NCBI GenBank assembly: GCA_033032175.1
Contig: CM065325.1
Coordinates: 14,846,930 to 14,910,929 of the forward strand
Direction of reading: 5' to 3'
From: Saturnia japonica
Taxonomy: Eukaryota > Arthropoda > Insecta > Lepidoptera > Saturniidae
Length of the DNA stretch: 64,000 nt
Both the position numbers and the translations under genes were made by a program. The notes below the pieces were generated by a model. It did not search any database. It was not told where the DNA came from and saw only the letters and a list, made by a program, of their open reading frames with translations. Below are positions 12,099 through 23,113 of the stretch, in pieces. Position 1 is the stretch's first letter, and every line of letters begins with the position of its first letter.

Positions 12099-13908
12099 AT
12101 ATCTTCTATCAACTCTACATCCTTGTCAACTATACACGGATAGGTATATTCAGTTGGAAGCAGACTCGTGCATCAAAACCAGTGTAGTAAGCACGCGGGG
12201 TACTTTTTGATATAAAAGTTGTTCAGGAGCGACAAGCGGGGGTAAAATTCCAACATAAGTGACAAAGAGTAAAATGTATACCATTTCCATTTCTTTATTT
12301 TCTCGATGAAAGCTCCTGTGAAAACTTGAACGAGCGTCTTTTTTACATTATGTATGCATTATTTTATAAAAATATGACATTTACACACGTACAAGGTTAA
12401 TACCAGAGTCGGAGAAACTAATAGGGATGGAGCTATATCGATAAACGTAACACGATAACAGACCCGATATTTTTTTTACAAAATGTAAGTAACTAAACTG
12501 CTGCCGGATACTTTTGTACAAATTTATTAACTAATTGTTGGCGACAGAACAGTTATTTTCGTGTCTCGTGTTAGGTTATTATGTAATATTATTGTATTTA
12601 TGTTTTATGTACTATGTGTTTTGATAAAATAGATTGACATGGATAATATTATAGAGAAATGTTAGCGATTACGCTACATTACAAGTTGCATGTTATATAT
12701 TAAGTTGTATATAAATGCTTATGTATTGTGTGTCACATATATGAAAATAGAACTAATATAGAATAGATAAATGCATAGAGTAAGTCAATAGAGTAAGAAT
12801 ATCCAATGTTATAGAAACTTTACGAACGGAAAACAGTGATGCCGCCCGTAAATTGCATTGTTTTTGGCTTATGTACGGAATATATACTTAATGTATATTA
12901 TACATGAATATGTAATGGATAGGTAATACAACAAGGAACATTTTGATATATGACATGTGTAAATAAGATATATAATGAAAGAAATATAGAGAGATTAACA
13001 GGGCAACCAAAGCGAAAACTAAAATTAAAACACGAAATAAAGAGGGGCTCTCTTTACGGTCATTCTCCGAACTACTTAAGCTCGAAGAGGCGCCGTATGG
13101 GGCACGGTGCAATTCAACGAGTACAAGTAACAACAAGAAGAAAGCATTGGTCGTCCTGCGAATAATTAATTGAAGATTTTGACTTTCATTGAAGACCCGG
13201 CACCTCAAGCGGTCGTGCATTATTGCACCCCCCGGACCCCCTCACTACTAACATCACACACATAACAACACACATATACGTGTACACAGGCCGCTACTAC
13301 TACATACTACGCGTCGCAAGTTTAACGCAAACACAATACGTTACGAGCATATCGAGGTCATCGGTGACGCGATGGTCATGTGAACCCATAAGGTTTCCCC
13401 TTACCAAAATCGCTCCAAAGGGCCAAAGGAGATTTTACTTAAAACAATCTCAATATCTCAATTCAATAAAAGGTTATTAAAGTTTTAAGAAACTACGATT
13501 TTTATAAGTATTACGCGTTCTTCTGTCGCCCAAAGCGAGCGAAGCCGCGGGCGCGGTTAGTAAATATCTCGCACATTATTGAACTAGAATGTAACAAGTG
13601 TTAGACTGTAACAGATTGACAACAATTTTTTTAGATATATTTAAAATAAAAACATTAAATTTAAACTGTCAATTTTTCGTCAAAAGAGAACCTAAGGAAG
13701 ACTGGACGTAGCCAAAAAAATAAAATAAAAAAGAAACTGAAAAATAATATATACAGATTAATCATTGGGTCTCATTAGAGTCTAAATGCGTCACTGTATT
13801 TTGGTGGCGGAAACTTATGAGATTATAAGGGACAGTGACCGGGGACCGTCATTAGTAACGATTTTTTCATGATGAAAGGATGCGAGCTCTGTCTCCCTTT
13901 GTATTAGG
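12099..13908. other. Unresolved intergenic DNA
   Basis: Nothing is securely assigned. A plus-strand stretch at 12990-13300 is richer in GC and ends in CA-rich sequence ('acaacacacatatacgtgta') that resembles the tail of the Jockey LINE near 43880-43920. A 110-codon minus-strand reading frame (12888-13220) overlaps it but shows no domain. A decayed Helitron-like 3' end ('gcgaagccgcgggcg') sits near 13538-13560. Confidence 0.4.
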
Positions 13909-13938
13909 AATTTGAAGCGTAATATTACGCTTCAAATT
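13909..13938. repeat. 30-bp perfect palindrome
   Basis: The 15-bp arm 'aatttgaagcgtaat' is followed directly by its exact reverse complement with no loop. Nothing around it identifies a parent transposon. Confidence 0.9.
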
Positions 13939-14339
13939 TAGTCAAATCAAATACTAATCATAATTAATAGCGACGTAAGTTAGTTTTAGCGGGGTCTTGG
14001 AATTATTGCTTGATTTGAATAAATTACAGTTCACTGGTAGCGTGCCAAAACATAGCGTCCATTGACGTGGGTTTGATTCCTACAATGAGCGCAGGCTTTC
14101 GGTGAAGACATTTTGTAACGGCCGCCTGATTAGCTACCCTTTAATTGGATATTTGTTAAAAGTGATAACTTCTTTAGCCACCGATGACCTCTACATGCTC
14201 GTGACGTTTTGCGCTTGCGTCAGACTAGCGACGCGTAATATAGCAGCCTGTGTGACATGCTCTGCAATATTTCAGACTAAATTAGATTTAAAAGTACAAA
14301 ATTGAGTTTTCTATTCTGTCGGCAGTCCCTATGATTACC

Positions 14340-14570
14340 TCTGTTTTTTTTTATACAACAAAGGTGGCAAACAAGCGTACAGCCTGCCTAATGGAAAGCG
14401 GCTACTGTAGGCTTTGAACGCTTGTAATACCATAGGTATAATTAGCGCTACTCAAAACTCCACTGACCGCAGGAACACAACACTAGGTTATATGTTTGCG
14501 ATCTTCTGTAGGGTCCAGGTATTCCACCAGCCGGACTACCCCAAATAGAGAGAATTACCAAAGAAATTAC
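14340..14570 (-). repeat. LINE 3'-tail fragment, family R5
   Basis: Contains 'ggtggcaaacaagcgtacag', 'gcctaatggaaagcggctac', 'cactgaccgcaggaacacaa', 'gatcttctgtagggtccagg' and 'ccagccggactacccc'. The order matches the tail of the LINE at 54866-55660. It lies just downstream of the reductase gene's 3' end. Confidence 0.55.
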
Positions 14571-14853
14571 CCCTACCTCTCTTAGCTCTTAGAAATAACG
14601 GGAATGCTTCAATTTTGATGTCAAAAGAGAAAAGGTATTCCATTCTTTGCAACTATCTCGGATAGAATATGACGTAATTAGAAATAAAATCACGTATAAT
14701 GAAAGTTCACGATTTTCTTTCAATAAATAAAAATAAAAGAAAGTATCCCTCCAAAAAATGTAATACTGGTAACACTTGATTGAAACGTAATATTGTAAAG
14801 AACGCTCAAGGTAAATAAATAACGTAGCCCTTAAATATTCTTATTACCTTATT

Positions 14854-14859
14854 TTTATT
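14854..14859 (-). terminator. Polyadenylation signal AATAAA of the reductase gene
   Basis: On the minus strand a canonical AATAAA lies 51 nt past the stop codon of the 14911-15903 gene. This is a suitable distance for a compact 3' UTR. Confidence 0.6.
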
Positions 14860-14910
14860 ACAGTAACATTGGCAAAGGGAATACTAATCCTTATACAAAC
14901 GGAATACGTA

Positions 14911-15903
14911 TCAGATTTTAACGACGGCCTTCCCCAGGCAATCGCCTTTCAACACAGCCACGAGCGTATCTGGCAGCTCTTGAAAACCGTTCGCAACAGT
15001 TTCCTTAGCTTTGACGAGGCCTTTCTCCATCCATTCCCTTATTTGGCTCGACGCTTCGCATTGCTTCGTCCACTCCCATTGCGTGAAGCTAAACGATTCA
15101 ACTCTGACTGAGACAGGAGGTTTTGTTTTCTTCCTTTGCGGACGAGTTTTACCGTAAGTGTTAATTGAACCGCAGACCGCGATCCGGCCGTATTCATTCA
15201 TGCATCCCACGATCGCTTCTGTTAAATCACCGCCGACATTATCGAAGAAACAATCAACCCCTCTTACAGTTGAAAACAAAACCTTTTTTATATTTTTTTC
15301 GGTTTTATAGTTAAAAACGTGATCGAAACCCAGTTCTTGTTGTAGTATTTGCACTTTGTGATCTGATCCGGTAAACCCCACAACCGTGCAACCCTTTATT
15401 TTAGCGATCTGACCCACTAATGAGCCGACGGCACCTGCAGCGCTCGTTATGCAAACGATCTCACCTTTTTTCGGGTCGCATATCTCCGTGAGACCTAAAT
15501 AAGCCGTCACGCCGGGCATTCCCAGGGCACCGATAGCGTGGGAGATAGGCAAATTACCAATTTGCGGTCGGTACGGTCTAATATCGAACATGTCATCTTG
15601 TTCGCCGTTTAGTACGGCGTAATCTCGCCACCCGGCGTGCGAGACGACGTACGTATCTATAGGATAGTTAGAGTTTTTAGTATTGATTACCTTGCCGACT
15701 TGAAAGCCGAATTGATCGTAAGGTACCGTGCAGTCGTCGGCGAACGATCTCATGTAGGGGTCGACGCTTATGTACTCGGTTTTGACGAGAAACTCGCCGT
15801 TTCTCAAATGCGGTATAATTTCGTGTACTATTTCGAAATCTGTTGTTTCTGGTAGATAATCTTGAAATGCATTTTTCACTACGTATTTACTTAGTTTGGG
15901 CAT
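14911..15903 (-). CDS. Prostaglandin reductase 1-like NADP-dependent oxidoreductase
   Basis: The 330-aa product is a zinc-independent medium-chain dehydrogenase/reductase of the leukotriene B4 12-hydroxydehydrogenase / prostaglandin reductase 1 type. That family reduces carbon-carbon double bonds of alpha,beta-unsaturated ketones and aldehydes with NADPH, in the cytosol, often for detoxification. Visible marks are YISVDPYMR (44-52), the signature GMPGVTAY (128-135), the Rossmann loop SAAGAVGS (154-161), GSDHK (179-183, NADP phosphate contact), FNYKT (197-201), DNVGG (221-225) and the family C-terminus around LGKAVVKI. Length equals the family norm of about 329 aa. The frame is unbroken in one exon. 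The start is the first Met of the conserved N-terminus. A splice-acceptor-like 'tatagttttcag' ends 2 nt before the ATG, so a non-coding first exon may lie upstream. The natural substrate in insects is not shown by the sequence. Confidence 0.93.
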   Translation of the reverse strand: MPKLSKYVVKNAFQDYLPETTDFEIVHEIIPHLRNGEFLVKTEYISVDPYMRSFADDCTVPYDQFGFQVGKVINTKNSNYPIDTYVVSHAGWRDYAVLNGEQDDMFDIRPYRPQIGNLPISHAIGALGMPGVTAYLGLTEICDPKKGEIVCITSAAGAVGSLVGQIAKIKGCTVVGFTGSDHKVQILQQELGFDHVFNYKTEKNIKKVLFSTVRGVDCFFDNVGGDLTEAIVGCMNEYGRIAVCGSINTYGKTRPQRKKTKPPVSVRVESFSFTQWEWTKQCEASSQIREWMEKGLVKAKETVANGFQELPDTLVAVLKGDCLGKAVVKI

Positions 15904-15920
15904 TTCTGAAAACTATATTT
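15904..15920 (-). promoter_or_regulatory. Splice-acceptor-like site before the reductase ATG
   Basis: Read on the minus strand, 'atatagttttcag' precedes 'aaATGccc'. This suggests that the coding exon begins here and that a 5' UTR exon lies to the right. No donor or promoter was identified. Confidence 0.4.
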
Positions 15921-17269
15921 ACTTTACAATATTGCTTTTTACGCGCACCTATATTTTGCAATACTGAAAAAGACGTTGTCCTTTGACAAATGCAACTAAT
16001 ATCATAGTAGTTAAAAATGTCAAAATTACGTTTAGTTTCTGCATTTGAAGTTAGGATTCTTATATAAAATTGTGTATAATTTGTAATAAACCTATAAAAT
16101 ATATATGAAATAATGCACATAGTACATACTAAGTGGAAGGAAAAAAATTCTATAATTTAACGTGTAGGTAATTTGAGATATAAAATATATGTAGCTTCAC
16201 TTAACAATTCCTATCAGAATTATTATGAATGTAACAAAATTACCTAGAAATAACGATATTATAAAAGACATTACTTATAATATCGTTACCTAGAAAATAC
16301 AAATTACTCTTAAGAAATGGATGGTACCTTGTTTCGTGTACATTAGTTAGATATTACCATTCACATTTCTGAATAAAAATAAAAAAGCTTTTATGAAAAC
16401 ATAATGTATGTCTTAAATCATTTAGACACATGTATTTAATAAACAGGCCTATCAAAAGTTTTGATATTTAACTAGATTTAGATGATTTTGGACTTGTAAA
16501 TGCTTTCTATATTGGGTTTTATATATCTAAATGTCATCAATCAAAGCAGCTGTGCCGAACGGTGAAACTTGGCAGACATTTTTAAAGATGATAGTTGCTT
16601 TATTATTATAAAGGCCGAGGAATATATCCCGTTGATAGATGCAGAAGAAATTCTTCAATGTTCCATTGATGTTTGACGACAGATTTTTTTAAAAGTTTGT
16701 TTGTTACGTAGTCATTACTTTCGTCCCGTAATTTTATTTTTAACCATACTATTGACAATTCTTTTAGCCTATTAATTTAGGAATGATATATACTTTCCGT
16801 GCATTGTTTAAATCAAAATCGGTCAAGCCATTTTTGAGTTAAATTAGGAAATACAAACAGACAGGTAAATGTTTTTTAATGTCATACTTGTGATCTCCTT
16901 TATAGTAAGCTATCAAAGGAAAAATACATGTATAGACAGTACTACAGATTGAACTTTTTGAATGTAAAGCGTGCTGAAATTCACAAAAACCCCCGAACAA
17001 TTAACAGCGAATGCGGACAACAAATCAAAAGTTTCCTTAAGGGGGAGAGAGGTCGGCAAATCAGCGCCGCTGGGCAGCCGAAGCTGAAAAAAGCCGGCGC
17101 AATACGGTACGGCTAAAACGAGGGACCGTGCCAAGTTTCCGTTCGCAGCCTGTTACCCGATGACTGGGCGCTTTCCGCGTGGAAAGCACACTTTAACGTG
17201 CTAATGAGAGGATGCGGTTTATGTTTTTCTTATATAAGGGAAATTTTCTTTTCGATTAGTTACATTTAG
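15921..17269. other. AT-rich upstream region of the reductase gene
   Basis: No open reading frame with coding character was found. Short partly inverted sequences built around 'ataacgatattataa' occur near 16251-16290. The GC-richer patch at 17040-17110 is not recognised. A reductase promoter or first exon could lie here but cannot be placed. Confidence 0.4.
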
Positions 17270-17507
17270 AACAAGTTAACAGAGTACTAAATGCATAGAT
17301 ATACGCATGCTGCTTCCTTTCTCCCGGGAGATAGAATTTTACGGATAGGGAATAAGATCGTGACTTATTTGCATGTACGGCAACAGCCCAAGCCGAAGTG
17401 GCACCTTTGAGCTTGTTGCCCGGCTTTCGTGGCTGGTTGACTTTCGCGCCCCCCCCAAAGCATCTAGTGGCTCCAGGGCCCTTAATACTAACAGTATAGT
17501 CAGAAAA
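17270..17507 (+). repeat. Poly-A-ended repeat family R4, copy 2
   Basis: A shortened copy with 'ttcctttctcccgggag', 'gcaacagcccaagccgaagt', 'gggcccttaatactaacagt' and 'atagtcagaaaaaag'. The middle is deleted relative to 10590-10908. Confidence 0.55.
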
Positions 17508-17914
17508 AAGTTGATGTTTTCAATAATATTCTTGCATAATCATCTTTACTAAATGAGTTTACTGGACTTGTTATTATGTCAAAATAAAAATGTATAGTAG
17601 TCTGTATATTTGATCTGTATGTATGTTTAATCTGTATGTTCAATAAAACGCTCTCTTCATTCTTTTCTCACCATAGAAGCCAGACGTGTTTCTTTTTATT
17701 TTATCCGCAGACCTCATAGTATAAAAGTGTAATAGGACTTAACCGGACGCTGTGTACACTAGCTAAGCCCCAGGGTTTCACCAGTATTAAATTTATGACC
17801 AACTCTCCACCGCCTAGCCCCCAAAGCACCTGTTTTATCATTATTCACACTTCCTTTAGTCAGTTCTTAGAGTCGTAACGTAAATCTATGTACCCTATTA
17901 CCTTTCTCAATAAA

Positions 17915-19253
17915 TCTATACTAATATTATAAAGCTGAAGAGTTTGTTTGTTTGTTTGGTTGAATGCGCTAATCTCAGGGACTACTGGTTCGAATGGAAA
18001 AAATGTTTTAGTGTTGAATAGCCCATCTATTGAGGAAGGCTATAGTAGGATAAATAAACTACCAGTAGGAGCGGAGTATCAATGGAAAATGTTGCAAAAA
18101 CGGAGAAAATTTATTCCTTTTGAAAGTTTCCATTGCGTGCGCTGCGTAAATGGTTAAAGTTACGCAATATGTGTTACAGAATTTTTTATCTTAAAAAGTT
18201 GTATAAAAGAAATGTGTGTGTACCAGAGTACACAGGTAAGAAGTGAAGCTTCTTTACGACATATCATTTTTCTACTATTTGCAACTACACGAAAATGGGG
18301 TAGATAAGGCTTAAGCCTTAAGAAAAACAATTTTTTTTTAATAACTAAATCATTAAAAACGAATAATTAAAAAAGATGTACGTATACATATTTTTATTTT
18401 CTAATCATGTTTTGTTTTATTTTAAAATTATTATTTAATTTATATTTTTTAATACTTATTAATAGTCATATACAGTCATATTTATTAATACTTGCTAATT
18501 TTAACAGATTTATATACATTCACTGATACTTACAATCAAAAAGTGAGGTTAACCTCAAATAAATATTAAAACATGCTCATACGTGTTGAATTTATAAAAC
18601 GAAATATATAATCACTCTCACTTTTCTTGTAAATTCACTTAAATTTGAATAAGACTTTTTATTTTATCACTTTCAAATTAATCTATTGTTATTCTTATTT
18701 CAAACCAAACTTCAAAACTAATATATTGTTGTTATTATTATAATATATTACATTATATTCTTTACGTCACTATACTGCTTACGTCACTGCTACAAAATTT
18801 CTCCCATACGTCGATAAAGAAGTTTCACTTCAAAAAGTTCGCGACAGCATATGTCTATCTTTTAAGGTTGACGCAATATAACCTTTTTAATGGTAATAAC
18901 ATTTGTTCTATAATAATGCATTATTTAAGGTGTTTTTATAAGCATGGTATTAATCCTTATCGAAATAAATACGTTATTCATCACGAGTATTTAATTTTAA
19001 AACAAAATTGTCCTTTACATCAATTGATTTTAATGAATATCTTAGGAGATATCACAGTTTCAAAATAGCTCCACAGCAAAATAATAATCAAGTAACGCAC
19101 GTGCATTTTAGCGGAATGATGTGGCAGGCGGGCGGCACCGATAAATTGTATTGTAGGTGCTTACGACAATTGTTATTTGTCTCTGCCTACTTCCCACTCT
19201 CTCTAACTCTCTCTCTTTTATGTAACGCAGACGAAGTTGTGCGGGTCAGCTAA
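17915..19253 (+). mobile_element. Helitron family H3 with nested MITE
   Basis: It starts 'TCTATACTAATATTATAAAG' followed by 'tgtttgtttgtttgg', a 5' end typical of lepidopteran miniature Helitrons. It ends 'gaagttgtgcgggtcagCTAA', which satisfies the CTRR rule. Inside it a separate inverted-repeat element occupies 18240-18831. H1-like sequence ('aaaaagttcgcgacagcata') directly right of that insertion suggests several layers of insertion. No Rep or helicase coding sequence is present. Confidence 0.6.
18240..18831 (-). mobile_element. MITE family M1 with GAAGTGAA termini, complete copy
   Basis: The left end 'GAAGTGAAGCTTCTTTACGA' and the right end (reverse complement) 'GAAGTGAAACTTCTTTATCG' form a terminal inverted repeat. 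The 592-bp interior is AT-rich with the palindromic 'gaggttaacctc' and no reading frame. Read in reverse, the interior matches 32919-33455. It is a non-autonomous DNA transposon of unidentified superfamily. Confidence 0.7.
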
Positions 19254-19411
19254 AAAGTTATAAAATGAAAAAAAAAAACAGATTGCCAAAATCTGAGTGG
19301 TAGTTCCAAATTTAAAGAAACAAACAATCTCTTAGTGTACTTATCTTTATTAGATCTTAAAATGTAGATTTCGATTTATAATTGAGGCCACGAGAACTAC
19401 AACTAGAGTTT

Positions 19412-19700
19412 AACATTTGCAGTATTCATAAACCTAAACAATGAGTATTATCTACGTCACTTGCTGTCACTTTTCGTTGAGTGACAATATCAATATTTTG
19501 GGGTTCAAAGTTCAAAAGCATTGGTCGGGTTAGGATTCGCAGTATTAACTTAATTAATTTAATATATTATTAATAGATATTATAGATACATTTTAGCTTT
19601 CTGCACTCCTTCTCCATAGAAACTTTAACCATGCCAAATCTCACAGTCTTCCGTGCACGCAATACGCTTAAAAAGGGGTACAAAGTTTTTGTTTCACGTA
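19412..19700 (-). mobile_element. Helitron-like family H4, truncated copy 2
   Basis: Contains, in reverse, 'atgaacctaaacaatgag'-type sequence, 'gtcactttt...gagtgacaat', 'taggattcgcagtatta' and 'aactttaaccatgccaaatc'. The 3' hairpin and CTAG end are missing compared with 52747. Confidence 0.55.
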
Positions 19701-20031
19701 TTAACATAATGATTTTAAAAAATGTCAATAAAGACTATGGAATATATCGTACATTAAATATAAGTTACGTTAATTTATTTAATTTATATGAAGTTAGATA
19801 TAGTCATACGCAAAACGACAATTGAAGGAGAAAGGAATGAGAGGAACTTGCTTGAGTACTGTAGTCTGGAAGTTTCGAAAGCCACGAGTATAGCAATGCA
19901 TAACAATTAGCATTCACTTGTTCAATTAGATAATCAATTATGGTTTTTGATTATAAAATTTAAGGTTATTTTTATTATTAATGTTATATCCATAGGCAGT
20001 GAAAATGCCGTTAGATTTTACGTAAATAATA

Positions 20032-21293
20032 GTTCCTTACATATGAAATTGGCGTTTTGTTGAACTGGTCACATTGATCTCAAATATCTGACGTCTGGTT
20101 AGAAATTCCAAATTCAAATTTATTCCAAATTTAGGCTTGTGTATTTGAGTTTCAAATTTAGTGATTCATTTGTTTTCGCACCATTTTATTATTCTTTGAC
20201 GTCGTTCTTTTCACAAAATAGAAAATTTAAAATATCGCCTTATTTACGAATATAAGTTCCACTGTGGCATCATCGCTGAAGAATCAACTCGAAGGATTAA
20301 TGATATGTATGGGAAAGCTACTGTAAAAGAAAACACGGTACGTTTTTAGTTCCAACGTTTTCGTTTAGAAATTTTAACCTACGAAAAAAACCCCGTGGAC
20401 GGCCGGAGATCCTAGTTGAAAATGAAGAATCAAAGGTGATCGTTGAAGCGGATCATTCGCAAACAACATCAGAGTTAGCGGCAGGCTTCGATGTGAATGA
20501 TAAAAAAAATTCTCAAAAATTCTCTAAAAAAAGCTCGAGAAATGGGTACCGCATGAATTGACTGAAGCACGCCAACAAACACCTATTGAGTTCTGCGTTA
20601 CATTACTCAACCGTCACAATAACGACGGAATTTTTAATTGTATTGTTACTTGTGACGAAAAACGGATCCTTTACGACAATCGGAAACGCTCATCACAGTG
20701 GTTGAACCCAGGAGAATCGGACAAATCCTGTCCCAAGCGAAAGTCGTCTCAGAAAAAGGTACTGGTGAGTGTTTGGTGGACCAGTGCTGGTGTCATACAC
20801 TACAGCTTCGGAAGATCTGTCCAGACGGTAACGGCAGATCTGTATTGTCAACAATTGCAAACCATGATGGAAAATCTAGCCGTTAAACAACCGAGACTGG
20901 TTAATATTTCAAGCCCACTGCTGCTTCAGAACAACGCTAGACCCCATACTTTACGAAAACGCTAAATTAGAGGAACTGTGGTTAGAATGTCTCCGAAACC
21001 CACCATATTTCCCGGACATTGCTCCAACAGATTACCACTTTATTCGGAATTTGGACAATTTCTTGCAAGGAAAATAAATTAAATTCCGATGAGACTATCC
21101 AAACTGCCTTCAAAGAATTTATTGATTCTTGCTTCCACAATTTTTTCAGCAATGGAATCAATGAACTACCTTTAAAATGGCGAAAGTGCATAGATAATCG
21201 TGGTACATACTTCAATTGATTAAATGTATAATTTCATAATATTTTTTTCATTTTACTTTTACCATGTAAAACGCAATTTCATATGTAAGGACC
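20032..21293 (+). mobile_element. Mariner element, cecropia-type, copy 1
   Basis: Inverted terminal repeats 'tccttacatatgaaattggc' (left) and its reverse complement (right) are flanked by TA on both sides (20030-20031 and 21294-21295). The total of about 1262 bp is normal for mariner. The internal protein remnant resembles the cecropia subfamily (the Hsmar1 relatives). Confidence 0.8.
20255..21219 (+). pseudogene. Dead mariner transposase (cecropia-type)
   Basis: The remnant is recognisable from KYRLIYEYKFHCG near the N-terminus through WVPHELTEA, VTCDEKRILYDNRKRS, VLVSVWWTSAG, NNARPHT, and (after a frameshift near 20960) a C-terminus like ELPLKWRKCIDN. The start codon position reads ATA, there are early stops (for example TAG near 20347) and at least two frameshifts. 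In the second catalytic motif the usual HDNARPH reads QNNARPH, so the catalytic aspartate is lost. The element cannot make transposase. Confidence 0.85.
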
Positions 21294-22718
21294 TAATAGT
21301 TTATTCGTACTCAGTGAAACAAAATTCAAACATACTCACTATTTGGATATTCACTACAATGTGATCTTACTTAAAGTATATCTTGTTTACACTGCTCTGT
21401 ATTCCTCTTGTAGATTTTTTCTTTTATCGCTTGATGTATTCACTTGGTTATCCAAAACAGAACTGTCCTTTCCCGGAACGCGGCTTGCTTGTATACTAAA
21501 ATAAAACGAGGGTCGAAATTACTAGAATGGTCTTGAACTACTCCGTTTAAAATAATGGGAAACGGTCTGGGTAGTAGATTTTAGACGTTTCCAGATATTT
21601 TGAGAATATTGAATTTTAGTCATGTTGTAACAGCAACTTTTTGCGTGTCATTCAGATAAAATCTGAACTAGAAGATAGATAAATATCCCAAACTAATGAT
21701 CGAAATAGGTAAATTCAAGATTATAATGTATTTTGGTATGTACGTATATACATCTTAAGTTATGATAAATATGCCATATCCATCGTTGCAGGGTAGATAC
21801 TACGTACTTAAGTTTACAGTCGGCCTACTTTCTTTTCCTTCAGCGGCTGCAGCTCTTTTGTAATATACGAGTGGCTTTTACCTGCACTAGATAGCCGTTC
21901 GTGTTCTCGAAAAACATATATTTCTCGCATTTTGGCATGTTTACTGTTAAACGATAGACCTTTAACAAACAAACTGAGAAGAATGAAAAGGTAGAATTAG
22001 GCTGATATAACCATGTATAATGAGAATATATTATATATTATTACTTGAAATCTTAGATACCTACAATAGAATTGAAATATTTTCGTAATAAGCAAACTAA
22101 AGAACTTCTCTAACGATATTTTTTTTTAAAGAGGAGGATTCCAAATTTCCTACAATTCTTATCTATAATGCTCTGCGTGTACAGTTATTTTTAAGGTTGC
22201 TTGGAAGAAATCTTTCTAAGTGGCTGATTCTACGTATGACGTCAAGCGGTTTGCGGGGTCAAATTGCAAGGGCAATTTAAAAATATATACACCTAAACGT
22301 TATTTTATGTACTTTTAATGTGTTATTTATGTGAAACAATATTTTTGTTGGCTTTATAAAATTCTTAATAATTAACGCTCTTCGAAAAGTTGTCCAATTC
22401 ACTATTCTTAAAAAAGTGACCTTTTTAGAGGTTCGTCTGTGTTGTGGATATAATTGTATCCTGAGGTTATTATCTGTATGACCGGACAGTTTATTTCTTT
22501 ACCACTGGATGTTTCATGTTGAATTCATCAATTCTTTGTGTTTTGGATGTTCTTTCGAAAGAAAATGTGATTATTGTTATTAAGTCGTAATTATTTCTTT
22601 TTTTTTAACAAAGTCGTATTTGAAGAGGACGTAACTGAATCAATTGGTTTAAGTTTCTTAAATATCGGTGGCTTGAAATTCAAAGCGGCTTTATTAAACT
22701 CTGTTTCTTTTGTTTTAG
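21294..22718. other. Upstream sequence of the Neurexin exon
   Basis: AT-rich sequence with no recognised repeat or reading frame. It is probably intron or 5' flank of Neurexin-1, since an acceptor-like site lies at its right edge. No promoter was identified. Confidence 0.4.
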
Positions 22719-22780
22719 ACTATCAAGAAATGAAACGGAAACGGTGTAGGATAGAAGGCGCTTGGTGACGTGTACCCGCC
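22719..22780 (+). other. Nrx-1: Neurexin-1 5' UTR part of the first coding exon
   Basis: A polypyrimidine tract and acceptor ('ctgtttcttttgttttag') end at 22718, so transcription probably starts in an upstream non-coding exon that was not located. The 62-nt leader contains a 12-codon upstream open reading frame at 22730-22768, ending 12 nt before the main ATG. Confidence 0.5.
22730..22768 (+). promoter_or_regulatory. Upstream ORF in Neurexin-1 leader
   Basis: ATG AAA CGG AAA CGG ... TGG TGA encodes 12 residues. Its start lacks a strong context at +4 but has an A at -3. Such uORFs commonly dampen translation of the main frame; here that is inference only. Confidence 0.35.
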
Positions 22781-23113
22781 ATGCCTTCAGACGACGTCGC
22801 CAAGATGCGCTACCTACTGTTCTGCCTCCTTTCCTTCTCCTTCAATAGGAATTCCGCCTTTGTGCTAGACAAACAGAATTCCTACTCGCAATTCCGCAAA
22901 TGGAACGCCGGCGTGAACGGAACGCTCGAACTGGAATTTAAAACCGACCAACCGAACGGTCTACTTCTTTACACCGATGATGGTGCCGCTTATGACTTTT
23001 TCGAATTGAAGTTGGTGAACGGTGCTTTAAGGTTGAGATATAATTTGGGAGGTGGAGCGCAGATTATAACTGTTGGAAATAACCTTAATGATGGACATTG
23101 GCATAAAGTTCAG
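22781..23113 (+). CDS. Nrx-1: Neurexin-1, first coding exon (signal peptide and start of LNS1)
   Basis: Neurexin-1 is a presynaptic single-pass adhesion protein that binds neuroligins and organises synapses. This exon encodes an N-terminus with a hydrophobic signal (MRYLLFCLLSFSF), then the first half of laminin-G domain 1, including NGTLELEFKTDQPNGLLLYT, DDGAAYDFFELKL, RLRYNLGGGAQIITVG and DGHWHKVQ. As remembered, this closely follows the fly Nrx-1 N-terminus. Two in-frame starts are possible: 22781 ('cccgccATG') and 22805 ('gccaagATG'). The second would begin directly at the signal peptide. The exon ends at a good donor, CAG|GTGAGA, in phase 0 after Gln. A reading through the donor hits a stop at 23167, confirming that splicing is needed. 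The rest of the protein lies downstream. Confidence 0.93.

Noticed and set aside
12888..13220. 110-codon minus-strand protein with hydrophobic stretches
   Set aside because: The hydrophobicity comes from reading AT-rich and GAA-rich repeat-like DNA in reverse. There is no start context, splice sites, domain or partner.
20698..20886. Second reading frame overlapping the mariner at 20.7 kb
   Set aside because: It is an out-of-frame shadow of the transposase remnant.
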